Assembly: GCA_018240325.1 (NCBI GenBank)
Contig: JAFEFZ010000124.1
Coordinates: forward strand, 1-51,824
From: Pseudomonadota bacterium
GTDB taxonomy: Bacteria; Pseudomonadota; Gammaproteobacteria; Burkholderiales; Burkholderiaceae_C
DNA: 51,824 nt
Direction of reading: 5' to 3'
The notes under the pieces were generated by a model. The model did no database searches. It had not been told where the DNA came from and was given only the letters and a program-made list of their open reading frames with translations. Shown piece after piece: positions 1 through 10,943 of the stretch. How positions within the stretch are numbered: position 1 is the first letter of the stretch; each line of letters opens with the position of its first letter. A program made the position numbers and the translations under genes.

Positions 1-1
1 C

Positions 2-898
2 GCGCAGCGCGCCGAACACGAAGCGCATCGCGCCTGGCACTTCCAGCAGATCGTGCAGGGCGGCAGGCTGTACGCGCAGCCCTTTTCCGAGGGCGGCGCC
101 GCATCGGCCGGGCGTGCGCCCTGGGGCACGCGGGCGCGCCGGGTCGACGGCGGCTACCGCGTCAGCGGCCGCAAGATCTTTGCGTCGCTGGCCGGCGCGG
201 CCGACGCCTACGGCGTGCTGTGCACGCTCGAACGCGCCGGGGCGTCGCTGGCCGACGCGCTGTACCTGGCGGTGCCGGCCGATGCCGCCGGCGTGCGCGT
301 GGCGGGCGACTGGGATCCGCTGGGCATGCGCGCCACCGCCAGCCGCTCGCTCGAACTGGACGACGTCTTCGTGCCGGATCGCGCGCGGCTGCTGCCCGAG
401 GGCCTGTACGCGCAGGCGGCGCAGCGCTTCCCGCACATGAACTTCACGCTCGCGTCCACCTATTTCGGCATCGCCCAGGCAGCCTACGACTTCAGCGTGC
501 AGTACCTGCGCGCCGAGCTGCCGGGCATGGTGCCGGTCAAGCGCCGCATGTACCCGACCAAGCAGGTGGCGGTGGCGCAGATGCGCATCCGCCTCGAACA
601 GACCCGGGCGCTCTTCCTGCAGACGCTGCGCGACGCGCGCATCGACCCCGACGACGACGCGCGCCAGCGCCTGTATGCGGCGCAATACACGGTGATGGAG
701 AACGCGCAGGCGATCGGCGCGCTGGCGCTGCGCACCTGCGGCGGCCAGGCGATGCTCAAGTCGCTGCCGCTCGAGCGGCTGTACCGCGACGCGCGCTGCG
801 GCGCGCTGATGCTGCCGTGGACGGCCGAGCTGTGCCTGGACCGCCTCGGCCACGAGTGCCTGTACGCCCGCGCCGAGCACGACGAGGCGATCGACTGA
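2..898 (+). CDS. Acyl-CoA dehydrogenase family protein, 5' end missing
   Basis: The reading frame is open from base 2 and ends with TGA at 896-898, so about 298 C-terminal residues are present and the N-terminus lies outside the window. Members are FAD enzymes that alpha,beta-dehydrogenate acyl-CoA thioesters. The visible part follows the family layout: a beta-barrel middle region with VSGRKIFASLAG (the usual V-x-G-x-K-x-[FW]-x-S/T pattern), then DPLGMRATAS and LDDVFVP, followed by a helical C-terminal half ending with LRTCGGQAML and LERLYRDARCGALM, which matches the FAD-contacting C-terminal helices of the family. The catalytic Glu cannot be assigned with confidence, so the substrate is unknown. 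The next gene, CsgG-like, is 106 bases downstream and has its own ribosome site, so no operon is implied. Confidence 0.85.
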   Translation, partial: AQRAEHEAHRAWHFQQIVQGGRLYAQPFSEGGAASAGRAPWGTRARRVDGGYRVSGRKIFASLAGAADAYGVLCTLERAGASLADALYLAVPADAAGVRVAGDWDPLGMRATASRSLELDDVFVPDRARLLPEGLYAQAAQRFPHMNFTLASTYFGIAQAAYDFSVQYLRAELPGMVPVKRRMYPTKQVAVAQMRIRLEQTRALFLQTLRDARIDPDDDARQRLYAAQYTVMENAQAIGALALRTCGGQAMLKSLPLERLYRDARCGALMLPWTAELCLDRLGHECLYARAEHDEAID

Positions 899-1004
899 GG
901 CCGGTTGCCGCCGCAGCCGCGCTTACCCCCATCGGGGGGGCGACGGCGCAGGTCCAGGCCCTTACCATCGCCCCCCGATCGCAAATCACCGCGTGGAGGT
1001 GCAC

Positions 1005-1862
1005 ATGGAACGCTCGAAGCAAACATCCAGGGCTCGCGATGCGACACTGGGCTGCGCGCTGCTGCTCGCGCTGGCCGGCGCGGGCCCAGCCCACGCCCAG
1101 GAGATGGGCGGCGGCAGCAAGGGGGCGGTCACGGGCGCGGCCGGCGGCGCCACGGCCGAAGGCGCGAACAGCGCGCTCGAGCGCTGCGACCAGGCGCTGG
1201 GCACGATCGGCGTGGTCGAGGACCAGAGCGCGCCCTGGTACCACACGCTGCAGAGCTACAAGCTCGGCTCCACCGTGCCGGTGCTGCGGATGATGATCCA
1301 GCAGTCGAACTGCTTCGTCGTCGTCGAGCGCGGCGCGGCGATGCGCAACATGCAGATGGAGCGCAACCTGCGCGATTCGGGCGAGATGCGCGCCGGCAGC
1401 AACATGGGACCGGGCCAGATGGTGGCGGCCGACTACACGATGAACCCGAGCATCCAGTTCAGCCAGAACACCGGCGGCATGGGCGGCGGGCTCGCCGGCC
1501 TGAGCCGGCACCTGGGGGTGATCGGCGCGATCGCCGGCGGCATCAAGACCAACGAGGCCTCGACCACGCTGATCATGATCGACAACCGCTCGGGCGTGCA
1601 GCTGGCCGCTGCCGAGGGCACGGCCAAGAACACTGATTTCGCGCTCTTCGGCTCGACCTTCGGCTGGGCCGGCGGCGCTGCGGCCGGCGGCTACACCAGC
1701 ACGCCCGAGGGCAAGATCATCATCGCGGCCTTCGCCGACAGCTACAACCAGCTCGTCAAGGCGGTGCGCAACTACCGCGCACAGACGGTCAAGGGCGGCC
1801 TGGGCACCGGCGGTGCACTCGGCGTGCAGGGCGGCTCGACCCCGGCTTCGCGCGGCAAGTAG
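1005..1862 (+). CDS. Secreted CsgG/HfaB-like protein
   Basis: The product is 285 residues. I chose ATG 1005 because GGAGGT (995-1000) lies just upstream; a GTG at 993 is in frame but would sit on the ribosome site itself. Residues 1-31 form a signal peptide (basic start, hydrophobic ALLLALAGAG core, cleavage near AHA-Q). No lipobox Cys is visible, unlike true CsgG lipoproteins. The body resembles the CsgG/HfaB fold: residues near 80-110 read VPVLRMMIQQSNCFVVVERG, followed by ADYTMNPSI, LIMIDNRSGVQLAAAEG and a Gly/Ala-rich segment. CsgG proteins form outer-membrane secretion channels for curli, but no curli genes are nearby, so the role here is open; a periplasmic or envelope function is likely. 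A strong hairpin terminator follows immediately. Confidence 0.75.
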   Translation: MERSKQTSRARDATLGCALLLALAGAGPAHAQEMGGGSKGAVTGAAGGATAEGANSALERCDQALGTIGVVEDQSAPWYHTLQSYKLGSTVPVLRMMIQQSNCFVVVERGAAMRNMQMERNLRDSGEMRAGSNMGPGQMVAADYTMNPSIQFSQNTGGMGGGLAGLSRHLGVIGAIAGGIKTNEASTTLIMIDNRSGVQLAAAEGTAKNTDFALFGSTFGWAGGAAAGGYTSTPEGKIIIAAFADSYNQLVKAVRNYRAQTVKGGLGTGGALGVQGGSTPASRGK

Positions 1863-1870
1863 GCGCGCCA

Positions 1871-1901
1871 GGGCCGGGCTGCGCCCAGCCCGGCCCCTTT
1901 T
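1871..1901 (+). terminator. Rho-independent terminator after the CsgG-like gene
   Basis: A perfect 10-bp stem (GGGCCGGGCT 1871-1880 with AGCCCGGCCC 1887-1896) closes a 6-base loop and is followed by CTTTT. It starts 8 bases after the stop codon of the CsgG-like gene and should insulate clpB from upstream transcription. Confidence 0.85.
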
Positions 1902-2014
1902 CCGGGCGAGGGATTCGCAAGCGGCCCTCGCTGGCCGAAGGTGCTGCGGCTGCCGCAGCGTCGCCGCCGGCCGGCAGGTGCCGGGGCCCCGCCGCCCCGG
2001 GTGCAGCCGCCGAC

Positions 2015-2042
2015 CTTGAAAACCCCGGCGGCTGCCCCAGAT
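2015..2042 (+). promoter_or_regulatory. Sigma-32 (RpoH) heat-shock promoter of clpB
   Basis: CTTGAAA at 2015-2021 is followed after 13 bases by CCCCAGAT at 2035-2042. This is a near-perfect match to the proteobacterial RpoH consensus CTTGAAA-N13/14-CCCCATnT, differing only at one position of the -10 box. Transcription would be expected to start near 2048-2050, only about 18 bases before the clpB ATG. The position directly in front of a heat-shock chaperone gene strengthens the call. Confidence 0.85.
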
Positions 2043-2066
2043 CCGCATGAGTCGGAGGAACCACTC

Positions 2067-2075
<9 letters not shown>
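2040..2075 (+). promoter_or_regulatory. 13-bp perfect inverted repeat around the clpB ribosome site and start codon
   Basis: Bases 2040-2052 (GATCCGCATGAGT) are the exact reverse complement of 2063-2075 (ACTCATGCGGATC). The 10-base centre, CGGAGGAACC, contains the Shine-Dalgarno GGAGGA (2054-2059), and the right arm contains the ATG (2067-2069). In a transcript starting upstream, the hairpin would bury the start codon in its stem. A transcript starting at the predicted heat-shock start (about 2049) would lack most of the left arm. The left arm also overlaps the -10 box, so the repeat could instead be a DNA operator. Confidence 0.85.
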
Positions 2076-4670
<2,595 letters not shown>

Positions 4671-4722
4671 GCCGGCTGCCGGCGGCCCGGCCTGCGGGCC
4701 GTGGGCGCCGGCTTCAGCCGGC
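4671..4722. terminator. Nested GC-rich hairpin between convergent clpB and the roadblock-like gene
   Basis: Three stacked arms fit one hairpin: GCCGGCTG (4671-4678) with CAGCCGGC (4715-4722), CCGGCG (4679-4684) with CGCCGG (4706-4711), and GCCCG (4685-4689) with CGGGC (4695-4699). It begins right after the clpB stop and includes the stop of the opposing gene. There is no T-run, so any termination would depend on the structure, Rho, or both. Confidence 0.5.
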
Positions 4723-6075
4723 CGGCGCCGGCAGCGTCTGGTCGATCTGGTGCAGCGCCGCGCGCACCGCGCCGAGGTTGCCGTGGCTGCGCTCGATCAC
4801 CAGGTGCAGCGCAACGTTCGGCCTGCCCGGCAGCGGGCGCAGCAGCAGGTAGTGCTCGGCCAGCGTGACCGCCGCATCGGGCGGCGCCGAACCCAGCGCC
4901 AGCGCGTCGGCGGCATCGGCCATCACCGCGAGCAGCATCGCGCCCTTGGCCGCGAGCCGCTCGGCGCTGCGTTGCGCGCCGCTGTAGGCCAGCGGCCGCT
5001 GCCGATCGACATCGAACACGCAGGCCTGGGCCACGCCCTTGATCGCGGCGCAGCGCTGCACGTAGCCGGTCCAGACGACGGCATGGCCCGGGATCTGCGG
5101 CTGCGCGGCCGCAGCGCGCGCCGGCGGCATCGGGGTGAGCTCGAGCGGCTGCGTCGGCGCGTAGGCCGCGGCGGTCGGCGGCGGCTCGTGCGCGTCCAGG
5201 TCTGCGGATGCGGCCCTGAACGCGACGCTGCGTGCAGCCGGCACGGTGCCGGACTGGAACGAAGGCGCGCGCGCCGCCAACCCCGGGCCGGCGGCCGGCG
5301 CCGCCGGCGCAGTGCCGTCGGCCGCATTCAGCCGGTTCCATGCGCCGGTGATGAAGGCCCAGGCTTCGGCCGGCCGGCCGACCTGCGGGGTGCAGCGCAC
5401 CATCACGCCGCCTGCGCCGTCCAGGCTGGCGGCTTCGGCCGGCAGCGACGGCGCATTGCCCATCGGCATCAGCAGCAGTTGGCGGTTGGGCCAGGGGCCG
5501 GCGGCGATTGCCTGACGCAGCGGCTCGAGGCTGCTTTCGAGCGCGTGCGGCGGCAGGTCGCCGACCATCACCACGGCGAGCCGGCTGTGCGCCAGCAGCA
5601 GCTGCGCCAGTTGCTGCCGCGTCTGGGTGTCGGCGTCGATCCGGGTCGTGTAGATCCGCAGCAGCTTGCCGCTGGGCAGCGGCAGTTCGGCGAACTCGAT
5701 CGTCGCCAGCGCGGTGCCGAAGCCCTGGCGCCGGATCACCAGCTTCTGCATCTTGCGCGCCGAGGCAGCCGCCACCGCGGCCAGCAGCCGCGCCGAGATC
5801 GCGGCGCCCAGGTCGTGGATCGCGATGAAGTCGGGCGCCAGCTGCGCCAACTGCTGCTGCATCGCCTCGGCCGGCCGGCAGACGACGAACAGCTCGTGCT
5901 GCTCGTCCGACACGCGCCGGCCGATGTCGCTGGGGGCGTTGTCGAGGTAGGCTTCGCGGTCGCTGACGAGCTGCGTGGCCGGCATCAGCAACTCGGTGTC
6001 GCGCGGCCCAGGCGCGCTTGCGCCGGAGCCGGCGGCGGGATACGGCGGGCGTCGGGCCTGGAGGGTGTCGGGCAT
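4714..6075 (-). CDS. Uncharacterized protein with C-terminal roadblock/LC7-like domain
   Basis: The product is 453 residues. I set the start at ATG 6075; the frame runs further upstream but turns into Arg/Pro/Ala-rich shadow sequence. Three parts are visible: an N-terminal region of about 250 residues that I do not recognise (alternating helices and strands, with PDFIAIHDLGAAISARLLAA and LAVVMVGDLPPHAL); an Ala/Pro-rich linker (about 265-335); and a C-terminal region of about 110 residues (VVWTGYVQRCAAIKGVAQACVFD through LRPLPGRPNVALHLVIE) that looks like the roadblock/LC7 fold, a small regulatory fold often paired with GTPases or two-component proteins. No membrane segment or signal peptide is visible. 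Its function is unknown. It is divergent from nadB. Confidence 0.7.
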   Translation of the reverse strand: MPDTLQARRPPYPAAGSGASAPGPRDTELLMPATQLVSDREAYLDNAPSDIGRRVSDEQHELFVVCRPAEAMQQQLAQLAPDFIAIHDLGAAISARLLAAVAAASARKMQKLVIRRQGFGTALATIEFAELPLPSGKLLRIYTTRIDADTQTRQQLAQLLLAHSRLAVVMVGDLPPHALESSLEPLRQAIAAGPWPNRQLLLMPMGNAPSLPAEAASLDGAGGVMVRCTPQVGRPAEAWAFITGAWNRLNAADGTAPAAPAAGPGLAARAPSFQSGTVPAARSVAFRAASADLDAHEPPPTAAAYAPTQPLELTPMPPARAAAAQPQIPGHAVVWTGYVQRCAAIKGVAQACVFDVDRQRPLAYSGAQRSAERLAAKGAMLLAVMADAADALALGSAPPDAAVTLAEHYLLLRPLPGRPNVALHLVIERSHGNLGAVRAALHQIDQTLPAPAG

Positions 6076-6266
6076 GGCGGCTCCTGCGCCATCGGTGGGC
6101 CGGGGCCGCTCGCCATCCGGCCGCTGCGGCGGCCCGGCAAAGTGTAGGGTCCGGCCGCCGCCAGCGGGTGTGCGATCCGCCACGCCGGCGGCCGCGCCGC
6201 GCGTGCGCCCCGGTACCCGCGACGCATGGTGGACAATGCGCGCCTCGGTTCCTGCCTGACTGCCCG

Positions 6267-7946
6267 ATGCCGCCCGCGTCGCCGCCCAACCCGTCCGACC
6301 CCGTCGTGATCGTCGGTGCCGGGCTCGCCGGCTTGGCGGTGGCCCTGCACCTGGCCGATCGGCGGCCGGTGGTGGTGCTGGCCAAGCGCGGCCTCGGCGA
6401 AGGCGCCACCAGCTGGGCCCAGGGCGGCATCGTCGGCGTGCTCGGCGACGACGACAGCATCGATTCGCACGTGCACGACACCCAGGAGGCCGGCGCCGGG
6501 CTGGTCGACGCGCAGGTGGCGCGCTGCATCGCCGAGCACAGCGCCGGTGCGATCGAGTGGCTGGTGCGCCAGGGCGTGCCGTTCTCGCCCGACCCCGCCG
6601 GCCCGCTGGGGCTGCACCTGACGCGCGAGGGCGGGCATGCGGTGCGCCGCATCGCGCATGCGGCCGACGCCACCGGACGCGCGATCCACGAGGCACTGCT
6701 GGCCAAGGCGCGCGCGCACCCGAACATCGCGCTGCGCGAGCGCTGGATGGCGGTGGACCTGATCACCTCGCGCCACTTGCGGCGCGACGAGACGCCGCAT
6801 TGCTACGGCGTGTATGCGCTCGACATCGCGCAGCGCCGGGTCGAGACGCTGCGCGCGTCGGCGGTGGTGCTGGCCACCGGTGGGCTGGGCAAGGTCTACC
6901 GCTACACCAGCAACCCCGACACCGCCACCGGCGACGGCGTGGCGATGGCCTGGCGCGCCGGCTGCCGGGTGGCGAACATGGAGTTCGTGCAGTTCCACCC
7001 GACCTGCTTGTACCACCCGCAGGAGCGCAGCTTCCTGATCACGGAGGCGTTGCGCGGCGAGGGGGCGCAGCTGCGCCTGCCCAACCTCGACGGCGACGCC
7101 GGGCGCTTCATGCTGGCGCACGACGCGCGCGCCGAATTGGCACCGCGCGACATCGTGGCGCGTGCGATCGACTTCGAGATGAAGCGCCACGGCCTGGACT
7201 TCGTGTGGCTCGACGCCACGCCGATCGTGCGCGACAAGGGCGAGGCCTTCCTGAAGGAGCATTTCCCGACGATCCACCAGCGCTGCGGCCAGCTCGGCAT
7301 CGACATCGCGCGCCGGCCGATCCCGGTGGTGCCGGCGGCGCACTATTCCTGCGGCGGCGTGGTCAGCGACCTCGAGGGTCGCACCGACCTGGGCGGCCTG
7401 TATGCGGTGGGCGAGACCGGGTACACCGGCCTGCACGGCGCCAACCGGCTGGCGAGCAATTCGCTGCTCGAATGCGTGGTGGTCGGCACCGCCTGCGCCG
7501 AGCGCATCCTGCGCACGGCATCCGACGCGGCCATCGATGTCCCGCCGTGGGACGAGAGCCAGGTCGAGGACGCCGACGAGCAGGTGGTGATCGCGCACAA
7601 CTGGGACGAGCTGCGCCTGCTGATGTGGAACTACGTCGGCATCGTGCGCACCACGCGCAGGCTCGAGCGCGCGCTGCACCGCATCGAGCTGCTCAACGGC
7701 GAGATCGACGAGTACTACGCCAACTTCCGCGTGACGCGCGACCTGCTCGAGCTGCGCAACCTGGTGGTGTGCGCCGAGCTGATCGTGCGCTCGGCGCTGG
7801 TGCGCCACGAAAGCCGCGGCCTGCACTACAGCCGCGACTTCCCGGCGACGCTGCCGGTGAGCCTGCCGACGGTGCTGACGCGCCGCGCGCGCAGCAGCCG
7901 CAGCGGCTCGGGCGCGCCGCGGCGGCACGTCGACGGCGAACCCTGA
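6267..7946 (+). CDS. nadB: L-aspartate oxidase
   Basis: NadB oxidises L-aspartate to iminoaspartate with FAD, the first step of de novo NAD synthesis; NadA and NadC, encoded convergently downstream, complete quinolinate and nicotinate mononucleotide formation. The 559-residue product starts at ATG 6267; the upstream in-frame extension is Arg/Ala-rich and antisense to the neighbour's promoter region. The N-terminus has the FAD dinucleotide motif VVIVGAGLAGLAVAL (about 14-28), followed by the family patterns TSWAQGGI (about 46-53), EFVQFHPT (about 238-245), ALRGEGAQLR (about 261-270), HYSCGGV (about 360-366) and GLHGANRLASNSLLE (about 389-403). A Ser/Arg-rich tail of about 20 residues is a little longer than usual. 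Its TGA directly abuts the nadC stop on the other strand. Confidence 0.96.
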   Translation: MPPASPPNPSDPVVIVGAGLAGLAVALHLADRRPVVVLAKRGLGEGATSWAQGGIVGVLGDDDSIDSHVHDTQEAGAGLVDAQVARCIAEHSAGAIEWLVRQGVPFSPDPAGPLGLHLTREGGHAVRRIAHAADATGRAIHEALLAKARAHPNIALRERWMAVDLITSRHLRRDETPHCYGVYALDIAQRRVETLRASAVVLATGGLGKVYRYTSNPDTATGDGVAMAWRAGCRVANMEFVQFHPTCLYHPQERSFLITEALRGEGAQLRLPNLDGDAGRFMLAHDARAELAPRDIVARAIDFEMKRHGLDFVWLDATPIVRDKGEAFLKEHFPTIHQRCGQLGIDIARRPIPVVPAAHYSCGGVVSDLEGRTDLGGLYAVGETGYTGLHGANRLASNSLLECVVVGTACAERILRTASDAAIDVPPWDESQVEDADEQVVIAHNWDELRLLMWNYVGIVRTTRRLERALHRIELLNGEIDEYYANFRVTRDLLELRNLVVCAELIVRSALVRHESRGLHYSRDFPATLPVSLPTVLTRRARSSRSGSGAPRRHVDGEP

Positions 7947-8816
7947 TCAGCCGGGCACGCGCATCGAGTAGTCGATCGCGCGCACGTCCTTGGTCAGCGC
8001 GCCGATCGAGATGCGGTCCACGCCGGCGGCGGCGATGTCGCGCAGCCGCTCGAGCGTCACGCCGCCCGACACCTCGAGCAGCGCGCGCCCGGCGTTGACG
8101 CGCACCGCCTCGCGCAGCGCGGCCGCGTCGAAGTTGTCGAGCAGCACGCTGGCCGCGCCGGCGTCCAGCGCCTCGACCAGCTGCGCGACCGTCTCGACCT
8201 CGATCTGGATCGGCACCGCGGCGCGCAGCGCGACCGCCGCCTGCAGCGCTGCCGCCACGCCGCCGGCGGCGGCGATGTGGTTCTCCTTGATCAGGATGCC
8301 GTCCCACAGCGCCAGCCGCTGGTTGCGCCCGCCACCGGTGCGCACCGCGTACTTCTGCGCCTGGCGCAGACCCGGCAATGTCTTGCGCGTGTCCAGGATC
8401 GCGCAGCCGCGCGGGTTGGGCGACGCGCCTTCGATCGCCTGCACGTGGCGCCGCGTGGCGGTGGCGGTGGCGCTGAGCAGCTGCAGGAAGTTCAACGCCG
8501 GCCGCTCGGCCGACAGCAGCGCGCGCGCATCGGCGTCGATCCGGCACACGGTCGAATCGGCGGGCATGTCGGCGCCTTCGGCGAACTGCCAGTGCACGCG
8601 CGTGGCGGCGTCGACCGCGTGCATCACGCCGTCGAACCAGTCGCGGCCGCACAGCACGGCCGCCTCGCGCACGCGCACGGCCGCCTGCACGCGCCGGCCG
8701 GCGGGCACCAGCAGCGCGGTGCGGTCGCCGGTGCCGATGTCTTCGCGCAGCGCGTCGGCGATGTTGCGCGCGCGCGCCTGCTCGAGCGTCTCGTCGTGGT
8801 CGAAGTGCAGCGTCAC
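7947..8816 (-). CDS. nadC: Nicotinate-nucleotide pyrophosphorylase (quinolinate phosphoribosyltransferase)
   Basis: NadC converts quinolinate and PRPP to nicotinate mononucleotide with loss of CO2. The 289-residue product starts at GTG 8816, which overlaps the nadA stop in the string GTGA, so the two genes are translationally coupled. Family motifs are [12 protein letters not shown] (about 20-31), the PRPP/quinolinate-binding [12 protein letters not shown] (about 138-149), [21 protein letters not shown] (about 172-179), IEVETVAQ (about 205-212) and the C-terminal phosphate loop [12 protein letters not shown] and ISIGALT. The N-terminal extension seen upstream in frame is antisense to nadA and not real. 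The stop is back to back with the nadB stop. Confidence 0.95.
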   Translation of the reverse strand: MTLHFDHDETLEQARARNIADALREDIGTGDRTALLVPAGRRVQAAVRVREAAVLCGRDWFDGVMHAVDAATRVHWQFAEGADMPADSTVCRIDADARALLSAERPALNFLQLLSATATATRRHVQAIEGASPNPRGCAILDTRKTLPGLRQAQKYAVRTGGGRNQRLALWDGILIKENHIAAAGGVAAALQAAVALRAAVPIQIEVETVAQLVEALDAGAASVLLDNFDAAALREAVRVNAGRALLEVSGGVTLERLRDIAAAGVDRISIGALTKDVRAIDYSMRVPG

Positions 8817-9925
8817 GCGACCCCCACCTCGGGCACGAAGCCGGCCTGCGGCTGCGCGATGCTGTCGGGGTGGCGTTTGACGAAGTCGAGCATGCGCTCG
8901 ATGCAGCCCAGCGCCTGGCGGCCGGTTTCGGCGGGCACCCGGATCTCGCCGGCGCCGGCCTCGAGGCACGCGAGCACGCCCTGCAGCGAATTCATCGCCA
9001 TCCACGGGCAGTGCGCGCAGCTCTTGCAGGTGGCGCTGTTGCCGGCGGTGGGTGCCTCCAGCAGCGTCTTGCCGGGCGCGAGCTGGCGCATCCGGTGCAT
9101 CAGCCGGTTGTCGGTGGCGACGATGTATTCCTGTGCGTCGCCTTCGACCACCGCGCGCAGCAGCTGCGAGGTCGAGCCCACCACGTGCGCCTGGCGCACC
9201 ACGCCGGCCGGCGACTCGGGGTGCACCAGCACCATCGCGTCGGGGTGCTCCTTGCGCATCAGCTCGAGCTCGATCGCCTTGAACTCGTCGTGGACGATGC
9301 ACTCGCCCTGCCACAGCAGCATGTCGGCGCCGGTCTGCTCCTGGATCCAGCGGCCCAGGTGCCGGTCGGGCGCCCACAGGATCTTGCGGCCCTGCGCGTG
9401 CAGGTGGCGCACGATCGCCAGCGCGCACGAGCTGGTGACCATCCAGTCGGCACGCGCCTTCACCGCCGCGCTGGTGTTGGCATAGACCACGGCGTCGCGG
9501 TCGGGGTGCGCGTCGCAGAAGGCGGCGAACTCGTCGGCCGGGCAGCCCAGGTCGAGCGAGCAGGTGGCGTCCAGGTCGGGCATCAGCACGCGCTTGTCAG
9601 GCGACAGAATCTTGGCGGTCTCGCCCATGAAGCGCACGCCGGCCACGACCAGCGTGCGCGCCGCGTGGTCGCGGCCGAAGCGCGCCATCTCCAGCGAATC
9701 GGCGACGACGCCGCCGGTGGCCAGCGCCAGGTCCTGCAGGTCGCCGTCGACGTAGTAGTGCGCCACCAGCACCGCGTCGTGCTGCCGCAGCAGCGCGGCG
9801 ATGCGCGCCTTCGCGTCCTGCCGCTGCGCCGGGCCCAGCGCCGGCGGCACCTTGGCCCAGGCGCGCAGCGTGCAACTGGCGCCGGTGGCGTCCTGGCGGG
9901 TGACGTCGTATTGCACATCGCTCAT
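8813..9925 (-). CDS. nadA: Quinolinate synthase A
   Basis: NadA condenses iminoaspartate from NadB with dihydroxyacetone phosphate to quinolinate using a [4Fe-4S] cluster. The 370-residue product (typical for the long betaproteobacterial form) starts at ATG 9925 behind GGAGGA (9932-9937 on the plus strand) with 6-base spacing. Visible motifs are [16 protein letters not shown] (about 52-67), [15 protein letters not shown] (about 92-106), the Cys-bearing TCSLDLGC (about 120-127), VTSSCALAI, and the C-terminal [13 protein letters not shown]. Three spaced cysteines consistent with cluster ligation are present. nadC follows with a 4-base overlap. The AraC gene lies 36 bases upstream on the same strand, so readthrough is possible, but the strong ribosome site suggests an own promoter. 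Confidence 0.95.
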   Translation of the reverse strand: MSDVQYDVTRQDATGASCTLRAWAKVPPALGPAQRQDAKARIAALLRQHDAVLVAHYYVDGDLQDLALATGGVVADSLEMARFGRDHAARTLVVAGVRFMGETAKILSPDKRVLMPDLDATCSLDLGCPADEFAAFCDAHPDRDAVVYANTSAAVKARADWMVTSSCALAIVRHLHAQGRKILWAPDRHLGRWIQEQTGADMLLWQGECIVHDEFKAIELELMRKEHPDAMVLVHPESPAGVVRQAHVVGSTSQLLRAVVEGDAQEYIVATDNRLMHRMRQLAPGKTLLEAPTAGNSATCKSCAHCPWMAMNSLQGVLACLEAGAGEIRVPAETGRQALGCIERMLDFVKRHPDSIAQPQAGFVPEVGVA

Positions 9926-9961
9926 CGCGGATCCTCCATTGGATACTCTATGCGAAGCCGG

Positions 9962-10819
9962 TCAGCGCATGGCGAAGAAGCGGCTCGGCGGCTGGCCGAC
10001 CGCGCGCCGCACCATCGCCGAAAAGGCGCTGGGGCTGGCGTAGCCCAGGTCGGCGGCGATCAGCCCCATCGGCCGGCCCTGGGCCGCGAGCCGCAGCGCG
10101 TGCGCCAGCAGCACCTGCTGGCGCCACGGGCCGAACGAGGTGTCGAGCTGCTGGCGGAACAGCCGCGCCACGGTGCGCGGGCTGGCCGCGGTCTCGTGCG
10201 CCCAACCGTCCAGCGTGGCGTGGCGCGACGGATCCTGCAGCACCGCCTCGCACAGCGCGCGCAGCCGGCGGTCCTGCGGCAGCTCGATGCCCAGCCGCAG
10301 CGGCGCCGCGCGGCGCAATTCATCCAGCACCAGCTCGCCCAGCCGAGCCTCGCGCTCGAGCGCCGGCGCTCCCAGCGGCGCCTGGCCGTCCATCGTCACG
10401 TCCATCTGCAGCACCAGTTCGCGCAGCAGCGGCGATACCTCGAGCACGCGGCAGCCGCGCCAGGGCTCGCAGTCCCGGCGCGCCACCGCCGGCCCGGGGC
10501 GGTCGGGCTCCTGGTGGATGTACAGCGTGCGCAGCTCGGCCGCCTCGAGCGCCGTGACCACGTGCTCGACGCCCGGCGGGATCCACACCGCGCGCCAACC
10601 GGGCACCAGGTAGGTGTGGCGCCCGGCGGTGATGCGGGCCACGCCGGCGATCGAGATCGCCACCTGCGCCCACGCATGGCTGTGCGGCTGGATCTGGGTG
10701 TCGGGCGCGAGCCGCCGCAGCTTGGCGCGCACCGGCCGTTCGCGCGTCGGACTGAAGCGCAGCGGATCGAGCGGCGCGACGGCCGCGCGGCGGCGGGAGG
10801 GTGCGGACACGGGTGGCAT
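9962..10819 (-). CDS. AraC-family transcriptional regulator with cupin-like sensor domain
   Basis: The 285-residue protein has an N-terminal cupin-like sensing region (about 30-110: QPHSHAWAQVAISIAGVARI, then VPGWRAVWIPPGVEHVV) and a C-terminal AraC DNA-binding domain of two helix-turn-helix units (about 185-285: HETAASPRTVARLFRQQL, FGPWRQQVLLAHAL, IAADLGYASPSAFSAMVRRA, PPSRFF). The layout fits the small-effector AraC group often found divergent from MFS carriers. I chose ATG 10819; an in-frame TTG at 10840 would add seven residues (TTSVEN). The next gene on the plus strand, an MFS carrier, is divergent with a 124-base gap, so this protein most likely controls the MFS-ThDP enzyme-RraA-like set. 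The ligand is unknown. Confidence 0.88.
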   Translation of the reverse strand: MPPVSAPSRRRAAVAPLDPLRFSPTRERPVRAKLRRLAPDTQIQPHSHAWAQVAISIAGVARITAGRHTYLVPGWRAVWIPPGVEHVVTALEAAELRTLYIHQEPDRPGPAVARRDCEPWRGCRVLEVSPLLRELVLQMDVTMDGQAPLGAPALEREARLGELVLDELRRAAPLRLGIELPQDRRLRALCEAVLQDPSRHATLDGWAHETAASPRTVARLFRQQLDTSFGPWRQQVLLAHALRLAAQGRPMGLIAADLGYASPSAFSAMVRRAVGQPPSRFFAMR

Positions 10820-10825
10820 GTTCTC

Positions 10826-10838
10826 GACAGATGTTGTC
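10826..10838. promoter_or_regulatory. Possible operator between the AraC regulator and the MFS gene
   Basis: The short dyad GACA-GATGT-TGTC lies in the divergent intergenic region, 7 bases upstream of the regulator's ATG. TTGTCA (10834-10839) on the plus strand and TTGACA (10840-10835) on the minus strand overlap its right edge, but no well-placed -10 box is obvious for either. The call rests on position and symmetry alone. Confidence 0.3.
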
Positions 10839-10943
10839 AATGTATCGCAAGCTCGCCTTGCGGGTGCGGCCTACGATTGCCCCCGGGCAGCCGGGGCCGC
10901 ACGCAGCGCGGATGCGGCCGCTCCCGAGCCAAGAGCACTGCGC

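Noticed and set aside
10820-10840. TTG start at 10840 for the AraC regulator
   Set aside because: It would put the start over the possible operator and adds only seven residues; the ATG at 10819 is preferred.
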